A DNA stretch of 64,000 nucleotides from Fasciolopsis buskii (GCA_008360955.1 LUCM01008710.1:134955-198954); one strand, 5' to 3'. Counted from the stretch's first letter, positions 25,148 through 37,184 are shown. Made by a program: numbers and translations. The notes: generated from the letters alone by a model not told the origin.

Positions 25148-25208
25148 GTCCTAGTTTGGATCGAAACGTCACGATAAACGTATTAACTCAGTGTACGCTC
25201 TCTCAACT
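25148..25208. repeat. Single arm of the palindromic element P1
   Basis: These 61 bp match the right arm of the hairpin at 51884-51944 with only about three base changes. The left arm is missing and replaced by the TA tract. TA repeats also flank the right side (25211 onward). Confidence 0.85.
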
Positions 25209-26187
25209 CTAAATATATATAGTAAACAGAAGCGTTATTGGCGAAATGTCTTTGTGTAAATGACGGTCTTCTAACGATCGATTTTCATTTTCATGAAACG
25301 ACAGGGTTCTGCCTAGTTGGTCCTGTTTTCACGCGATAGCAAAGCTCTATCGAACTGTGTCTTGTGACTTGTAGGCAGATTTATCATGATACCACTCGGT
25401 GAAACCGGTCACATTAGGTGAAATGTGCTTCAGTGATCTGAAAGCAGTGGCGTGAATCGGAATATACCTTGAAAATTGTTATTCTTTAAGGTAGTGTTCA
25501 GATTTAGGTAACACCAACTGCTGCCTGTTCATGCAACAATTTTTGAAGCCTCTACACTGAAAACCCATGATGTTTACGATATGATGTGAACAGGTCAACC
25601 TAGAAGTAAGAGATTAGGAAGACCTTGGTATATTGTAGCACGACGGAAAGTAAAATGGAGACTGTTTACCTTCTTCTCATGATCTAATGAAAACGAGAGG
25701 TCACCTAGTAGCAAGAACCAAGAACGAATTCCGAAGATCATTATGTAACACGATGGAAAACTGGCTGTCCGCCTCGTGACTTCAGCGACCCCAATGACAC
25801 CCGTCAAAATACACCATGTGAAAAATGTTACCATGGTTGAGAAACAATCGGCAAAACCGTCTATTCATATAGCTGCTTGTGTGAAACTCAACAGACAATA
25901 CCTGGCGAAATGCAGTGCTAAGATAAAATTTATTCAAAGTAAATGGCAAGATATAAGAACTTTCATGTTCGCTTGTCAGTCGGAACTGGGAGTACACATA
26001 CTTGAGGTATGAATAAAATATGGGCTTTTGGCTCAGAATATAGAATATTCTTTGAGATCTAAATTTGTTTATTGGTTCCAGTGAATAGCTGTCTCATTTT
26101 GAGAGCAGCCTGTTTCTGACTAGATTAAAAACGGGAGCTATAGGAAATCCCTGAAGCCACAGATGTTTTTTTTGTTTTCTTCTTTAG

Positions 26188-26286
26188 AATCCCCACCGGT
26201 CAGTCTTTGCAAAGGAGATGATTCGGAGAGTTTTGGCTTCCAGGAACGTGCATCTGAAATCTCCACCCCGGAAGCCAGTGTCGTCA
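26188..26286 (+). CDS. SVIL: Supervillin-like, exon 3 (short Ser/Glu-rich linker)
   Basis: The exon has 99 nt. The acceptor is tttcttctttag ending at 26187, behind a T-run; the donor is GTGAGT at 26287. It completes the split codon G|AA (Glu) and ends in phase 1. It codes roughly ESPPVSLCKGDDSESFG, then FQERASEISTPEASVV. No domain is visible; it looks like a disordered linker. It is accepted because both splice sites are strong, the frame is fully open and both phases match its neighbours. The short length and lack of a recognisable motif make it less certain than the other exons. Confidence 0.68.
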
Positions 26287-29200
26287 GTGAGTTGGATTCC
26301 GCCGGGAACTAAATTAAATCCTTTTGACGAATTTATTAGAAAAACACTGACGGTTTAGAAAAAAACGTAGTAGCCGTTTACCAGAAGTACTTCTTGTAAT
26401 GAAGGCGCAATTGTTTGAATGAAGTCCATTTTTGAAAAATTCCATCAAAAAAGGCGCACTGAATTTCGGTTCTTGCATAATCAGTATCGATTTCTGTATG
26501 AGTCACTTGAATGAAAACCTCGGTTTATGTGACTTGTCAAGTTCTATCTTTGAATTTCGAAATATTTCTGCTTTCTTCTATTTGCCCAACTCATCAACGG
26601 CACTGGCTTACGTTACTGTCATCCCACTGAAATATCTCAATGGCATTCATGCTTCAGAATTTTCTACTGCTCTGACTTCTTAAAGCATCCAAAGGGAAGA
26701 CTAATCGAATTTCAGTCATTTTTGGAGCGATTATTTTTAGCGAATGCATGAAAAAATGTTCGCAAAATCAGATTCACAAATCCAAAGAAAACTATTTTGG
26801 TGTATCTGAACCCTTTTAATGCTATGCGGTTATTACTTAAACTATTTTGGTAATTGCCATTATTAAGTGGGTAACAATAGTGCGAGAAATGAATTGATAA
26901 ATCCCTCGAATGAATAAACAACACCTAGGATCCGCGGATCAGGAATTTCGACGCCTAATAGCGCGCACCCAGAACGCTGCGCAGGCATCACGACAGCGCA
27001 GACCACCACTTACTACGTCGAACCCCGGTTGACCTAGTCGTGGTGGCCGTCATGTGACCTTCAGGCTAAACCGTTATTGGTTAATGAGCGACAAGTGTAA
27101 ATGAACCAATCGGTGGTCAGCAATCGATCTCGTAGTCGATTGGCTGCCACTGGTCGGTACTTCATTGGAGGATGAGAACCTTAATTGCACGCAACGTTTA
27201 CCTAACTGGCGGATTTTTGAATGCAGAATCTTGTTTTATCCAGGCTTTTAGGCACAGATTAGCGAACCAGCTCATGACAGGATCGAACCCGACATTTGGA
27301 CACCTTGATTTTCGCACAAAATACTCCACTACCGCACAGCATCTGCAGGCAGTTAACCACACATACGGAGCGAGTTTGGACAATTAACAAGTAAACCCCA
27401 GCTGATCAGGATGTCCATCGAAGACAGGTGAGTCCGTATTACTCCCTCTGTACTTCCTAATTAATCTTTGCTCCGTTGATTCAATACAGCAGTATATTGT
27501 TTTGTATTCCAGATAACTGGTACAGTATGTAAAAGTTTAGGACATTAATTTGGATGATTTGTCTTCGAATTTGTTCATTTGCGTGATACAGGCTGATGTG
27601 AATGTTCTGTCAGCTATTAAAGGTTGCCTATCCGTAGCAGTTAGTGACGATACCTTGACGAATGTTTATCGGAAGAAATAGCTTGTCCCAAAACAGGTTT
27701 TGTCGCTTTTGGCGTTAGGACCCAGCTGTTAGGAGGCTGTAATTTGATTAGCGTGTTTGAGATGGAAGACAAAGTTTGTTATCATGGATATCCAGCTCGA
27801 TTCCCCATATTAATCCAGTAAACTAACCCCAATGCTATGAGCTCGGAGTCATTTGTATTCTCGATGCTTCTCTTGGAAGAGTGTGCGAAAGAAAATCTGT
27901 TTTTCAGAAACAAATTTGTACTCGTGATATTCCTTCCATGAAATTCGCATCAGCTTTATCCCCTATCACCATAAACTTGAATTTTCGTAGCTAAGTTGTA
28001 TCCGAAGTGGTCTCGCTCCTGTATGGCCCACAGTATGCGTTTGTCGCATAGTAGGTACCTGGGACATATATCTTGAATCCCGAGGGATGTGCTGTATCCG
28101 AATTATTGGCCGAAGAATAAGTAGATAACGTTAACCCAAGAGATTGGGAAAGAAACGAGAGCTATAGGTAGTTGGACTGATTAAGTAGACTGTGCTGGAC
28201 TTACCAGTTACTTTCGATGTGATCTTCACACAGTGAGTCACACCCGATTGGTATAATTAGCGTTTCGATTTCATTTGAATTCTTTTTATTTATCTGCTTT
28301 TGCTTGCCGTTTGTTTCATATTTGCCCCCTATATTTCCGCTTATCGTACTGATTGATCGGTGTTGTACTGCTGAGGTTATGCGTAAGAGCTCCAGCCGAA
28401 GATTTCAATCCTTAAAGTAGACACTGAATTTGAATAGATTATTTTGGTTGAGACTTGTTGCATTTCTTCATAGCCCGAGTATCTCGTACATTGCTCTTCG
28501 AGACGGGCGGAGTAGGGGGAGACAGCAAGTGATCTGTCCACGAGATGATAAAGACATTATGACCAGTAAATTGGCCCAAGCAGATCACATTAGGTTTTCG
28601 GGTTCATAGGTCCCTCGCTAAAAGACGTGGTCAAGGGTTTTCCTCCATGCGGCATATCTCCTCATCTGCATAGTTATTGTGTTCATTATTCACTATTTTC
28701 AGCTCTAATGTTTAGTCGGTGCTTTGACATACGCATATACATATATTTTTCGCAGATCCGTTCAGAGACTAGGGGCCAGCAGAAGTATGACCAAGGAGGA
28801 AACAGACAGCGATGAAAAAAAGAAGAAACCCTAAAGGGTTCATCACGCATATGCCAACTCTCCCAGTCTCCAACTCGACATCGTGGATCATTAATAGGAA
28901 TTTATTATTCCTCTGTGGGTTTCGTGCCACCCGATTTCTCAAACCGAAATATGATTAAGTTTGCGTGGGAAGGGCTACTCAGAGAACTTGACTAATCAGT
29001 CTGACCAATATGCACTGCAACGATTTGAGGGTCATGCAATCCACCGGAAGCCGGCGGCTGGTTGTTCATTTTATGTACCGTTGAGCACAGTGTTTTATAC
29101 TTCATGCGCCGCCCGTGGTTGGTCTGTGATCGGAAGTTAACATTCTCCACTAAACTGATTGCCAAAGATCGGCCGGCCCAGTGGAGACAACTAGACATTT

Positions 29201-30006
29201 GTCTTCATTCTCACACTTTAATGAGACATCCAATCCAAATGAAGTCAGTCCTTAAGACGTCTTCGGGATAGGCTTTTGTGACACGTGGTCACCTGAGAAC
29301 ATTTGAAGAGTAAAGAACTAGGAGCTTGAGAGCGCCCACCATCAACCATCCCGAGGCGTTTAGACGCGTCAGATAAGGTTACCTACAGCCTCACGGGAGA
29401 CCTTGACGATCGACTAAATAGACGGATTTGTGGGTCTTCAGGGAGCCAGCAGCTGACTCACTGGAATCTGACAGATTGTGTTCCTCGAGCGGTGTTCACA
29501 CTTTAATGAACTAAATGCAGTTCAGTAGCGACGCAATTCATTCACTGTCAGTAATAGACGATTCAGTAGGCCGACAGACTCAGTATCGTGCTTTTGCACC
29601 CGTTTTTTAACAAAAGATACACTTGCTGTCAAGACGGTCTGGTTTATTTCTGAAATTTGCCATTTCCAGCATCGGTTAGGACTCAAAAGGTTGCCGCGCC
29701 GAATTACGGATATTAGAATATTCTGCTCTGTTCTTGCGGATTGACAGCTTTGGCTGCTGAATCTTGAACTTAAACCCGCCCTAACGGATTTTTGTTGACC
29801 TCGTTACATTTTTGAAAAAAGTTTGAACCATCCTACATTGCATTTGTCCGTTCATAATGAAAAAAGGCTCTCCATTCTTCAGTATGCACCAACTGAAATG
29901 AAAGAAATAATTTTCGATGTTCCTCTTAAAATTTTGCGGTTTCTTTGTTTAAAAACTTGCATCAATCAGGTGAAATTTTTCTATCTCTAACTATGTGACA
30001 GAATAG
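26287..30006 (+). other. SVIL: 3.7-kb supervillin intron, phase 1
   Basis: From GTGAGT at 26287 to the AG at 30006. A compact, GC-richer segment at about 26930-27400 stands out (listed separately). Elsewhere I see no gene or recognised repeat. Confidence 0.6.
26930..27410. repeat. Unrecognised GC-richer segment with clustered CCAAT boxes
   Basis: CCAAT or its complement occurs three times within about 80 bp (attgg near 27076, ccaat near 27105, attgg near 27139), in a stretch that is less AT-rich than its surroundings. Opposed 61-71 codon ORFs overlap at 27172-27387. A solo LTR or another promoter-bearing repeat is possible; no terminal repeats or target-site duplication were identified. Confidence 0.3.
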
Positions 30007-30186
30007 CCCAAATTCGTGAGAACAGTGTGCAGTGGCGCAATCGGGTGCAAAGTAGCATACTCGACGACCGCATCCCCAACGTAGAAGCTATTCGAAAATC
30101 TTTAATCGACAGTCAAGAGGGCTGGCGAAAGCGAGTTGAGGAGAAAGATGTTAGCAATTTTACGGTAGCAGGTCGTCTAAAAAACT
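30007..30186 (+). CDS. SVIL: Supervillin-like, exon 4 (FTVAGRL block)
   Basis: The exon has 180 nt and about 60 residues. The acceptor is gacagaatag ending at 30006. The nearby AG at 30000-30001 would put a TAG in frame, which fixes the choice. The donor is GTAAGT at 30187. It begins with CC, completing A|CC (Thr), and ends in phase 1. The peptide runs TQIRENSVQWRNRVQ, then RIPNVEAIRKSLIDSQEG, then WRKRVEEKDVSNFTVAGRL. The block (S/A)xxxWxxRVxxKDxxxFTVAGRL is a conserved stretch of the central supervillin region, which gives good confidence in the family call. Confidence 0.88.
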
Positions 30187-32730
30187 GTAAGTTTACGTCA
30201 GTTTCACTCTTTGAGGCTTGTTGTATAATTAACGTTTGTGCATTGAATTTCCCTGCACGGCATTCCCATGGGTTGAGCTTACTCTTGAAACTGGTTAGGC
30301 CATTACTTCTACATGAGCTACTAGTCCTGTGACCTTGTTTATAATGTGATTGCGCTGTTGTCTGATAACACCCATAACGTTTTACAAACCAACTGTAGCT
30401 GCAACCTTGAACTAAACTCATCAGTATGAAAGTATAACAGAAAATGATCTTTCGCATACGCTGAATGTTTTCCCAAGAAACGGTCAAGTCATCAGAGGGT
30501 GCTATATTTGTCAACTTTAAAGGTGCTGCCACTATAAGCCAAGTAAAATTCCAGCGTTCTGTTTTTATTTAGAAAGATTCATTATGGCTCCATGATCGAG
30601 TAAGGTTCAGTTAGGTGGGACTGCGAAAACGGTAGAATCAGAATCTTTGCTTTATTTGTTTAAATTTGTTTGTTAGAAGTCTATGACTGTGCTGTGCAAT
30701 GAATTCAAGCCTTTCCCTTCTAATAAAGTATCATGTTTGACTTCTACCAAGTTTGACTCAACCAACAAGTGTTCGAATGTGGTGAAAACACTTTATGAAC
30801 AATGAGATACAACGGCAAATTTTCCTGACTAGTCTACTTACGCGCAAACAGGTTGATTTTCTGCAAAATGGAGGTGATTGGTTAAAGACTGTCATATTTT
30901 GAGCTTTAGCAAAAACAAGAACACTGCGGGTGCATTGCTGTCGCATCATCATCGTGAATTCGACGTGAATTCAACGTCTTAGAAAGGACCTTATCCATTA
31001 GGTTTCTGCAAAGAAACGTCACCAACCTTTACCTGTATGCAGATATTTGAGTTGGATTGAACGGTACGCGTAGGAGGCGGAAAAATGCGATTTGCATACA
31101 CACCAGTCGGTTCACAATGGGCGGTTGCTGTTGCACATTTCAGGTAAACATCAATATTTCCATTACAACGTTGCTAATGAAAACAGATAAAGGAAATTTG
31201 GAAGCCTGGTTGATCATTTGGGGCCATGTTTCGATAGCTTAGGGTTAAATTTCAGCACACCCGATAAAATTACGGGAAAGCGGTAAAGTTTGGAGCACTC
31301 TCCTTCGTTGTGATGTGTAGATTTGATATACTTGTTTGGTGAATTTTATCGAGTTTGATTTTGGTTTACAGCTCTCTGGTCATTTGACTACAGGTATCCT
31401 TGTGTCATGAGGGAGTGATGCTAAATGAGGCATAATAAGCAAACAAATGAGAGGCGAAGTTCACAGAAAATAGATTTCACCAAGGATGGTTTCAGCCTCA
31501 TTTATGAGATTGTTACCTCATATTTTGCAATCTGAATTATAATTCACTTCAGTTTTGCCACCATTAATCTTGCACTGGTGTGTTCTGGTTTTGGATTCTG
31601 CCTCACAGTAACGTTTGCACACAACACCATAACAGCCACCGTCAGGTAATAAGTCGAAGAACTGTGTAGAATAGGGAAGATTCGCAATACCGGTGCGTTA
31701 CTGACTGCAAAATTGATCCATTTTACTTAGTTTTTAGCTATTGCTCACGATGATCTCGTGAACTCCAATCCGGGATGGTGAATTTGATTTGGCTAAGGCT
31801 TCCATATCCGCTAGTCGTATCATGGAATGATTACCCTGAAAAATCGTTCAGCCACTAGTTCTCTTGAAAAATAGAGTACGACAAGGTAGAAAATCGGGGG
31901 GCATAAGTAACACCTGATCCACTCTTTCTGAATGTTAAGCCGCAGGAGCCAACACCCTTCACCTAATCTTCGGGTTACGAAGATAATCCCGCCAGCTTAT
32001 TCTAGAAATACTGCAAACGAAACGATTTTCAGTCCCCAACGCTACTGACATCCCTTATCCTCAAAGGCCATGTTTCTGCGTCGTTGCACCTTTGTCACTC
32101 AATCGTTGGCCAACAGTAAGATATTATGCAGACACCATAAAAGACAAATTGGTAACGTTCAATCGAGCTTTCTGTACACACACAATCATTTGTGTATAGA
32201 TGTGTTGACACCAGGACTGTGACGAAAATAGCAGGTTGGTGTAGAATACCTCACACGTGTCCGGCCTAAGAGACTCGTCGTTTGCATTGTGTATGGTTTC
32301 TATAGGACTTTATACCATTCTGTCAGAGCACCTTGACATGGTGCGACGTCTTCTGCACTCTCATGGCCCAGCGAGCTATGCAGGATAGCTTACCTCAGAC
32401 CGGAAATTAAGTCATACCAGGTAGACAGGTAGCCTTCTAGTCCTCCGGATTGAGGATTCATTTGAGCTGGCAACTCTGTCACAAAATGAGCGGAAGAGTA
32501 ATTGCTCCGAAAAATGGTCTTCCCGTCAGCCACACCATACTCTCTTGCAAATAGGTTCCCTTTAGAACCGAAAGCCATGACTGAGAATCCTAATCCTTCT
32601 CTTTCCTAGTGACGGGACGCCCTAGAAGCATTTAGCCAAAAAACCTCAAAGGACAGTGAAAACAAAAAAATCATGCTGTATCGGTTGCCGCGCAAGAGAG
32701 TCAGAATCGCGCTGCCAATTGCTTTGGGCA

Positions 32731-32785
32731 CGGTGATAAGCATGCACCTGCTCCGAGTTCCCATACTAGGTTAACGGTCCACTGT
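32731..32785 (+). repeat. Decayed hammerhead SINE fragment upstream of LINE block A
   Basis: gataagcatgcacctgctc, then gagttcccatactagg and ggtccactg follow the hammerhead family order, with the catalytic core destroyed. A related fragment lies upstream of LINE block B at 40615-40666. Confidence 0.5.
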
Positions 32786-33010
32786 TTGCGGATGAAAGCT
32801 TCGAGTTGAAGGCTCACATAGCCGATTCTGCGGTGTGTGGGCAGCCACAACGTATCGATCACACCACCGTCCTCACGGTAAACGAGATGCCATAGCTAGA
32901 GCAACGGAGGGTTGCAAAACAGATGTCCGCTGACTCTAAAATTGCGCATACGGAATCCAGCATTCGTGGTCACTTTTCGCAACCAAGATATAACCTCATT
33001 CTCTCACTCC

Positions 33011-33843
33011 ACTTATCGCATGCTGGGTGATCCCATTTCGGACACTCGCAGTCAGGTTGGCGTTTGGATCACTGTGAATGTGTGAGTTGAGCGTGCACTG
33101 TTAGACCCGACCACAATTAACAGTCCTTTTTATGATGTATTCGGGTATGGTCCTGTAAGGGTGAATAGCATTCGATTGAAGCGTCGTTGTTTGTTCGTCG
33201 CATCTCTTTAAGCATCCATTGATTTCAGCTCTCCTGAGACGAAAGACGAGTTATACGGGAAGTCACCTCGATTACTCCGAAGTTTGCGCTTGACGGAATT
33301 TGTGCTCGTTGGTGGTAATTTTAACGCCCAACATGGGTACTCAGCGAGACGCAACGGTACACCGAAGGCTCATTTTTCGCCCAATCGGTTGCATGGGAAA
33401 CAGTGATCGGTTGACCTAAGCTTGTTCGGATTGTGGGCTGTTATTGGCGGACACCAGTTTCGCCATAGGAAGCGATATCAGTTCACCTGGCATCCTTCTT
33501 CTTCTTCTTCTTCTTCTTCTTCTTCTTCTTCACAATGTTGGACTCAGATTAAACAAATAGCCATTGGTCACAAGTGTGGTGGATCAATCGAGGAATGCCG
33601 ATCACTCTGTCCACATCCATGTAGTCAGATCTTGTTTTGATCCGTGCTCGCTTTTGTTTGAGCCTAGTTATTGGTCATACTAACAGGAGAGCCACTTGTC
33701 CTTCACGGTTGATTCTAGACGATAATTGACGATTAATGTTCCAATCGGAGCTTTTATTGCGATTGTTGTCATTTGGAAAATTCCCGTGATCTGAGCGAAC
33801 ACTTGGAGGAGATCGATAAATCCCTGTGATCGGCGACAACTGC
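33011..33843 (+). pseudogene. RTE-like LINE endonuclease fragment, duplicate A
   Basis: On the + strand it decodes LRSLRLTEFVLVGGNFNA, later FGLWAVIGGHQFRHRKRY, FTWHPS, WTQIKQIAIGHKCGGSI and EECRSLCP. These match the endonuclease of RTE/SR2-like LINEs (VAGDFNAQ, FRHxxRxxxTWRPP, RWTQIDHIAI, CRSFW). The catalytic Asp of GDFN is Asn (GNFN), there is an in-frame TGA near 33405, and a CTT repeat has expanded in the middle. It is nearly identical to 41176-42002 but lacks the RT that follows there. Confidence 0.85.
33495..33531 (+). repeat. (CTT)n microsatellite in LINE block A
   Basis: About 12 TTC units in frame with the endonuclease remnant (Ser run). Copy B has two units fewer; this is the main length difference between the two blocks. 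Confidence 0.9.
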
Positions 33844-33921
33844 AGTTTGTGGATTAATTTGTGATAACTTCAGTGAATTCCATAAGATCTCCTGACCTTT
33901 TCTATTAATGTGTGCATGTGG

Positions 33922-33949
33922 ATATATATATATATATATATATATATTA
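33922..33949. repeat. (TA)n microsatellite
   Basis: An uninterrupted 28-bp TA run, just after LINE block A ends. Confidence 0.9.
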
Positions 33950-33975
33950 TCATACGCATATGGAATCAGCACAGT

Positions 33976-34048
33976 ATGACCGTATCGTTTAAACGTATAG
34001 TGCGGAAACCCAAGCTCCAACGCAGTTTGACGCTGAATATAACTGGCG
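33976..34048 (+). other. Candidate alternative exon with a strong donor
   Basis: The open frame starts ATG and codes MTVSFKRIVRKPKLQRSL, then TLNITGG, ending at a consensus donor G|GTAAGT (34049). Its phase-1 end fits exon 34595-34717. An acceptor cagcacag ends at 33974, but using it needs a phase-2 upstream exon, which is not what precedes it here. It might be an alternative first exon starting at the ATG, or chance. Confidence 0.3.
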
Positions 34049-34594
34049 GTAAGTTGTGCACCTCTGAACGTCCAGAGACGATTCGACTATATGCGCGCGT
34101 ATGTGTATGTGAATGTCCAACCTACTCAGATGTCTTGCCCCTCCACCCAAAATATGAGTGCTCACCAATCAACCCACATAGCCGTTTAGTCCTGGTGCTT
34201 CTAGTCCCATTGTTGTTGTACGTATCACGGGTGGGCGAGGAAAATCCGACTGCTAATTCTGCTCTCCATGTAGTTGGACATCATTTGGTGTATGACATCG
34301 TTACTAATTCGTTCCCTCCCCTCCCACACACAGACAAACAAACAAACCTGCTTATATTATCGATACCACTGTCATCACTTACTTGGGAACCTGCGGAAAT
34401 CTCGTTGTAAATGCCACATCGGTCTCACCTCGCATGACCAATTTGACACTATCCAGCACATTTGACTCACCCGCCAGAATTGCATGCTCAATTGTTTACT
34501 ACTTACAATCCTAACTGAATTCTCTCTTTGTCTAACTATCTTTCTGTTCCCTCATTTGTATTCATCTGCTCGTCTGTCGGCCACATATTCACAG

Positions 34595-34717
34595 CACCCG
34601 AAAACGGATTTCCGGATCTACAATCAAATTCGGCACTTATAGAACAAATCCTAAGTTGTCCTAAGCGTCTTCCAGCCGTTCCTATCCCACGAGCCACCAG
34701 CAAAGAAAACCGACCCG
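34595..34717 (+). CDS. SVIL: Supervillin-like, exon 5 (Pro/Arg-rich linker)
   Basis: The exon has 123 nt. The acceptor is catattcacag ending at 34594 after a long pyrimidine-rich stretch (34515-34585); the donor is GTAAGC at 34718. It completes T|CA (Ser) and leaves phase 1. The peptide reads PENGFPDLQSNSALIEQI, then LSCPKRLPAVPIPRATSK, then ENRP. No domain is recognised. It follows the FTVAGRL block, where supervillins carry a variable linker. Splice sites and phase fit on both sides support it. Confidence 0.8.
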
Positions 34718-37184
34718 GTAAGCTGTTTCATGTGCATAAAATGAATGTTCTATTTGGAAAAACCTCGGTAGTCAACTGTCCGATTCCTTTATTTATTACA
34801 CAAAATAAGTATATGATATATTTAGAAAGGGAAGCTCGGCATTCGAAAAGCCTTCAAATGTGGCTACGGGCTTTGAAACCCGAAGCATCAGGATCTGAGG
34901 CCAAAGGTGATTTATGATTGTAACAGCTAGGTGTGGATTGTATTTAGTTAATCGTGGTCCAATGCTCGTATTCAATCTACAATGTCCTCGAACTGGACTA
35001 ATGCTGAATGAACACGGTTTGTTCATGTGTTTATTTGTTCAGCCATGCTGGAGCGTAAATAACTGAGCAAACCAAAGTATGCGCGGGTTCTAGTGGCTAA
35101 ATACTTTTGACTTTTTGATGGTCTGTGCGAATCAGACAGTCTCCAAACCGCCGCATTCACTTTGTACCGTGAGTACATTACTCATGAATTGCGCGATTTT
35201 TTTATATCTTGTGTAGGCCATGAAAAATTAAGATTGACTGTGTTCACTGGTCGACATCAGGCGGTAGACTTTCAGCAAGGTTATCTCTCTTTCTCTCGAT
35301 CTGGAAAACCAATGAAACGCAAATTCGTGCAGCCTACCCGAGAGATTGTTTTACCTAATCGTTTCAGTTACAAGTCAAATCTGTGTCTTATTCTGTACGG
35401 TCAGAAAAAGAACGAACTGCCAATAGGAGAAAATTTTTACGCATCATCATACCATTGGGGTGGCTATGGTGAAGCTGGCCGGTGTTGGAAAGACATGGGC
35501 CAAGTTGATAGTTCATTCACTACGCTCATGATGAGTTGTTGCGACTTTGCCTGGGTAACATTTCGCCAGACGGGCGTAGGATTCGAAGGATTTTGGTAGT
35601 GCTATTAAATGTTTTTTTTAATTGATCTTCGCTAGCATTTTTGTCGGTAGAAACTAACTTGGTCCCTTGTCTCCCATCGCTTTTTCGAACCATACCGACA
35701 ATCCTTTTCAAATCACTCATTCTAGTTTCAATGGCTGGTTTTGATCCATTAGATCGAAGCGTTAGGTATTCACAATCATCTTGATCTACGCAAAAAATGA
35801 ACTGTGTTCAAATAACACGCTCCTGTTTGGGCTAAAACCGGTTTATCCCTATCTGCGCGATGCAGTGATACAATGTCTGAACATGTGAATAGTTATGAAA
35901 ACCATAGCATGTGAACTGGCTAGTGTAGGCCCAGTTAGGCTACCGGATTGTGGTCCACAAGATCCCCCTAACAGGTGGCAGTCAAGGGAGTTCTTGAATT
36001 CAATATCTTTCTATATGGCAGTCCAAATTATAATTTTTCTCCTCTTTTCTGTTTTTAGTATATGGTATTGTCAGGTAACAACGAAAGCCAGAGCATATTA
36101 ATGCTAATTTGAACTGCATTCGATTTACACAGGCAACTGCCAAAGCTGTTTTATATCCTTATAAAAATGTAATGAAGCGAGCTCAGTTAGGTTGGGCAAA
36201 TTTGGTGTAACTATGTTTTCTCGTGCTCGTAAAAGGAAGATGACAATGTTCGTTTCTCTTATCTTACCCTAATATAGAGTCAACTGGAAGTATGATGCAT
36301 TGTTTCATAGTTTATCACTTTAAATAATTTAACCGTTACGGAGCGAATAATAGTTTTCAGCATTTCCGAATCTCGTTCTTGCAGGCCATATAGATGGACT
36401 ACTACAACGGGTTGATTGTCTGCCGACCTTGTTAACTGTTCCTTGCAGCTGATTTATCTGGTGCAAATGTTAGTAAAGGCATGAGCATCATTCAATTTCC
36501 GATTGCTCCCAGCAATAGGGCGTTTTTCTTTGGGTTAATCTTTTCCCTGGCCTAAGAAAATGACGTGCATAATCCTTAAGCACGTGTTCATTGCCTCGCG
36601 GGTTGTCTCTCCAAGCCACAAAACGAGAACATTCACTGCACGTAAGCAAATTTCACCACTATTTAGTCAAAAAGATATCAATTAACGAGCACATATTGCG
36701 ATGTTACGTTTATTTGCTTAGATACGCATCGTTGTGGGGAGTATACTAATGAGGCGGAACTTGTTCGCTGATTTTTATGAGTAAGGCGTTTTTTGATCAA
36801 GTAAGTAAAGTAGGCAGTGATTAGGAGTTTATTGAATTGCCATAGGTACTGACTACAGTCCATTGTCTAATTAAATCAGTTGAAGTGAACACCATGATTC
36901 TAATCCAACTCAAATTAGAGTATTTTTAGATTAAACTCAATCAATCGGCGTTCATATTGTCCAGAAAAGAAATAAAAAAGGGGAAACTGCTGAAATGAAC
37001 TATTCACTCCATTGTTGTTTTTCGTTTCAACGTTGTTCACTCATTCACTGACTTTTATGTTGTCTTCAATCTTGGTTTGTTTGTTCTCCATTTATCCTGT
37101 GACCCATTTATTACCGAGGTTAGCATTTATTTGACCGTTAGTTCGTTTCCTCTTTCCCCTTCGCACCGACTTTTTGTTGGCAAG
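34718..37184 (+). other. SVIL: 2.5-kb supervillin intron, phase 1
   Basis: It contains a LINE C-terminal scrap at 35895-36000. A 145-codon frame at 35162-35599 is open but unrecognised. The rest appears empty. Confidence 0.6.
35895..36000 (+). pseudogene. RTE-like LINE C-terminal scrap (sense)
   Basis: It decodes ACELASVGPVRLPDCGPQD, then PPNRWQSRE, which matches the LxxVGASRLPGWGPRDPPNRWLET motif at the end of RTE-like LINE polyproteins. Only about 35 residues survive. Confidence 0.6.

Larger units (their letters stand above)
19162..26187 (+). other. SVIL: 7.0-kb supervillin intron, phase 1
   Basis: From GTAAGT at 19162 to the AG at 26187. Contents: an acidic open frame with GAT repeats (19220-19434), a G-quadruplex motif (21925-21942), a hairpin-like motif tttcgactaccgttggtgg near 22440, repeat R1 copy 2, and a TA tract plus palindrome arm. 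No retrotransposon ORF was recognised. Confidence 0.65.
30187..34594 (+). other. SVIL: 4.4-kb supervillin intron, phase 1
   Basis: From GTAAGT at 30187 to the AG at 34594. It contains a decayed hammerhead fragment (32731-32785), LINE endonuclease block copy A (33011-33843), a TA tract and a candidate alternative exon (33976-34048). The stretch 30187-32700 holds nothing I recognise. Confidence 0.65.

Noticed and set aside
28756..28832. Exon-like stretch after ttttcgcag with a frame SRSMTKEETDSDEKKKKP
   Set aside because: The frame ends in TAA at once and its phase does not fit the exons at 26286 or 30007.
33910..34410. 166-codon frame beginning in a TA repeat
   Set aside because: The beginning is translated microsatellite and there is no domain. 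Only the 33976-34048 part with its donor was kept as a candidate exon.
35162..35599. 145-codon frame on the + strand
   Set aside because: Open but unrecognised; no matching phase with neighbouring supervillin exons and no promoter or repeat context. Left as unexplained intron sequence.
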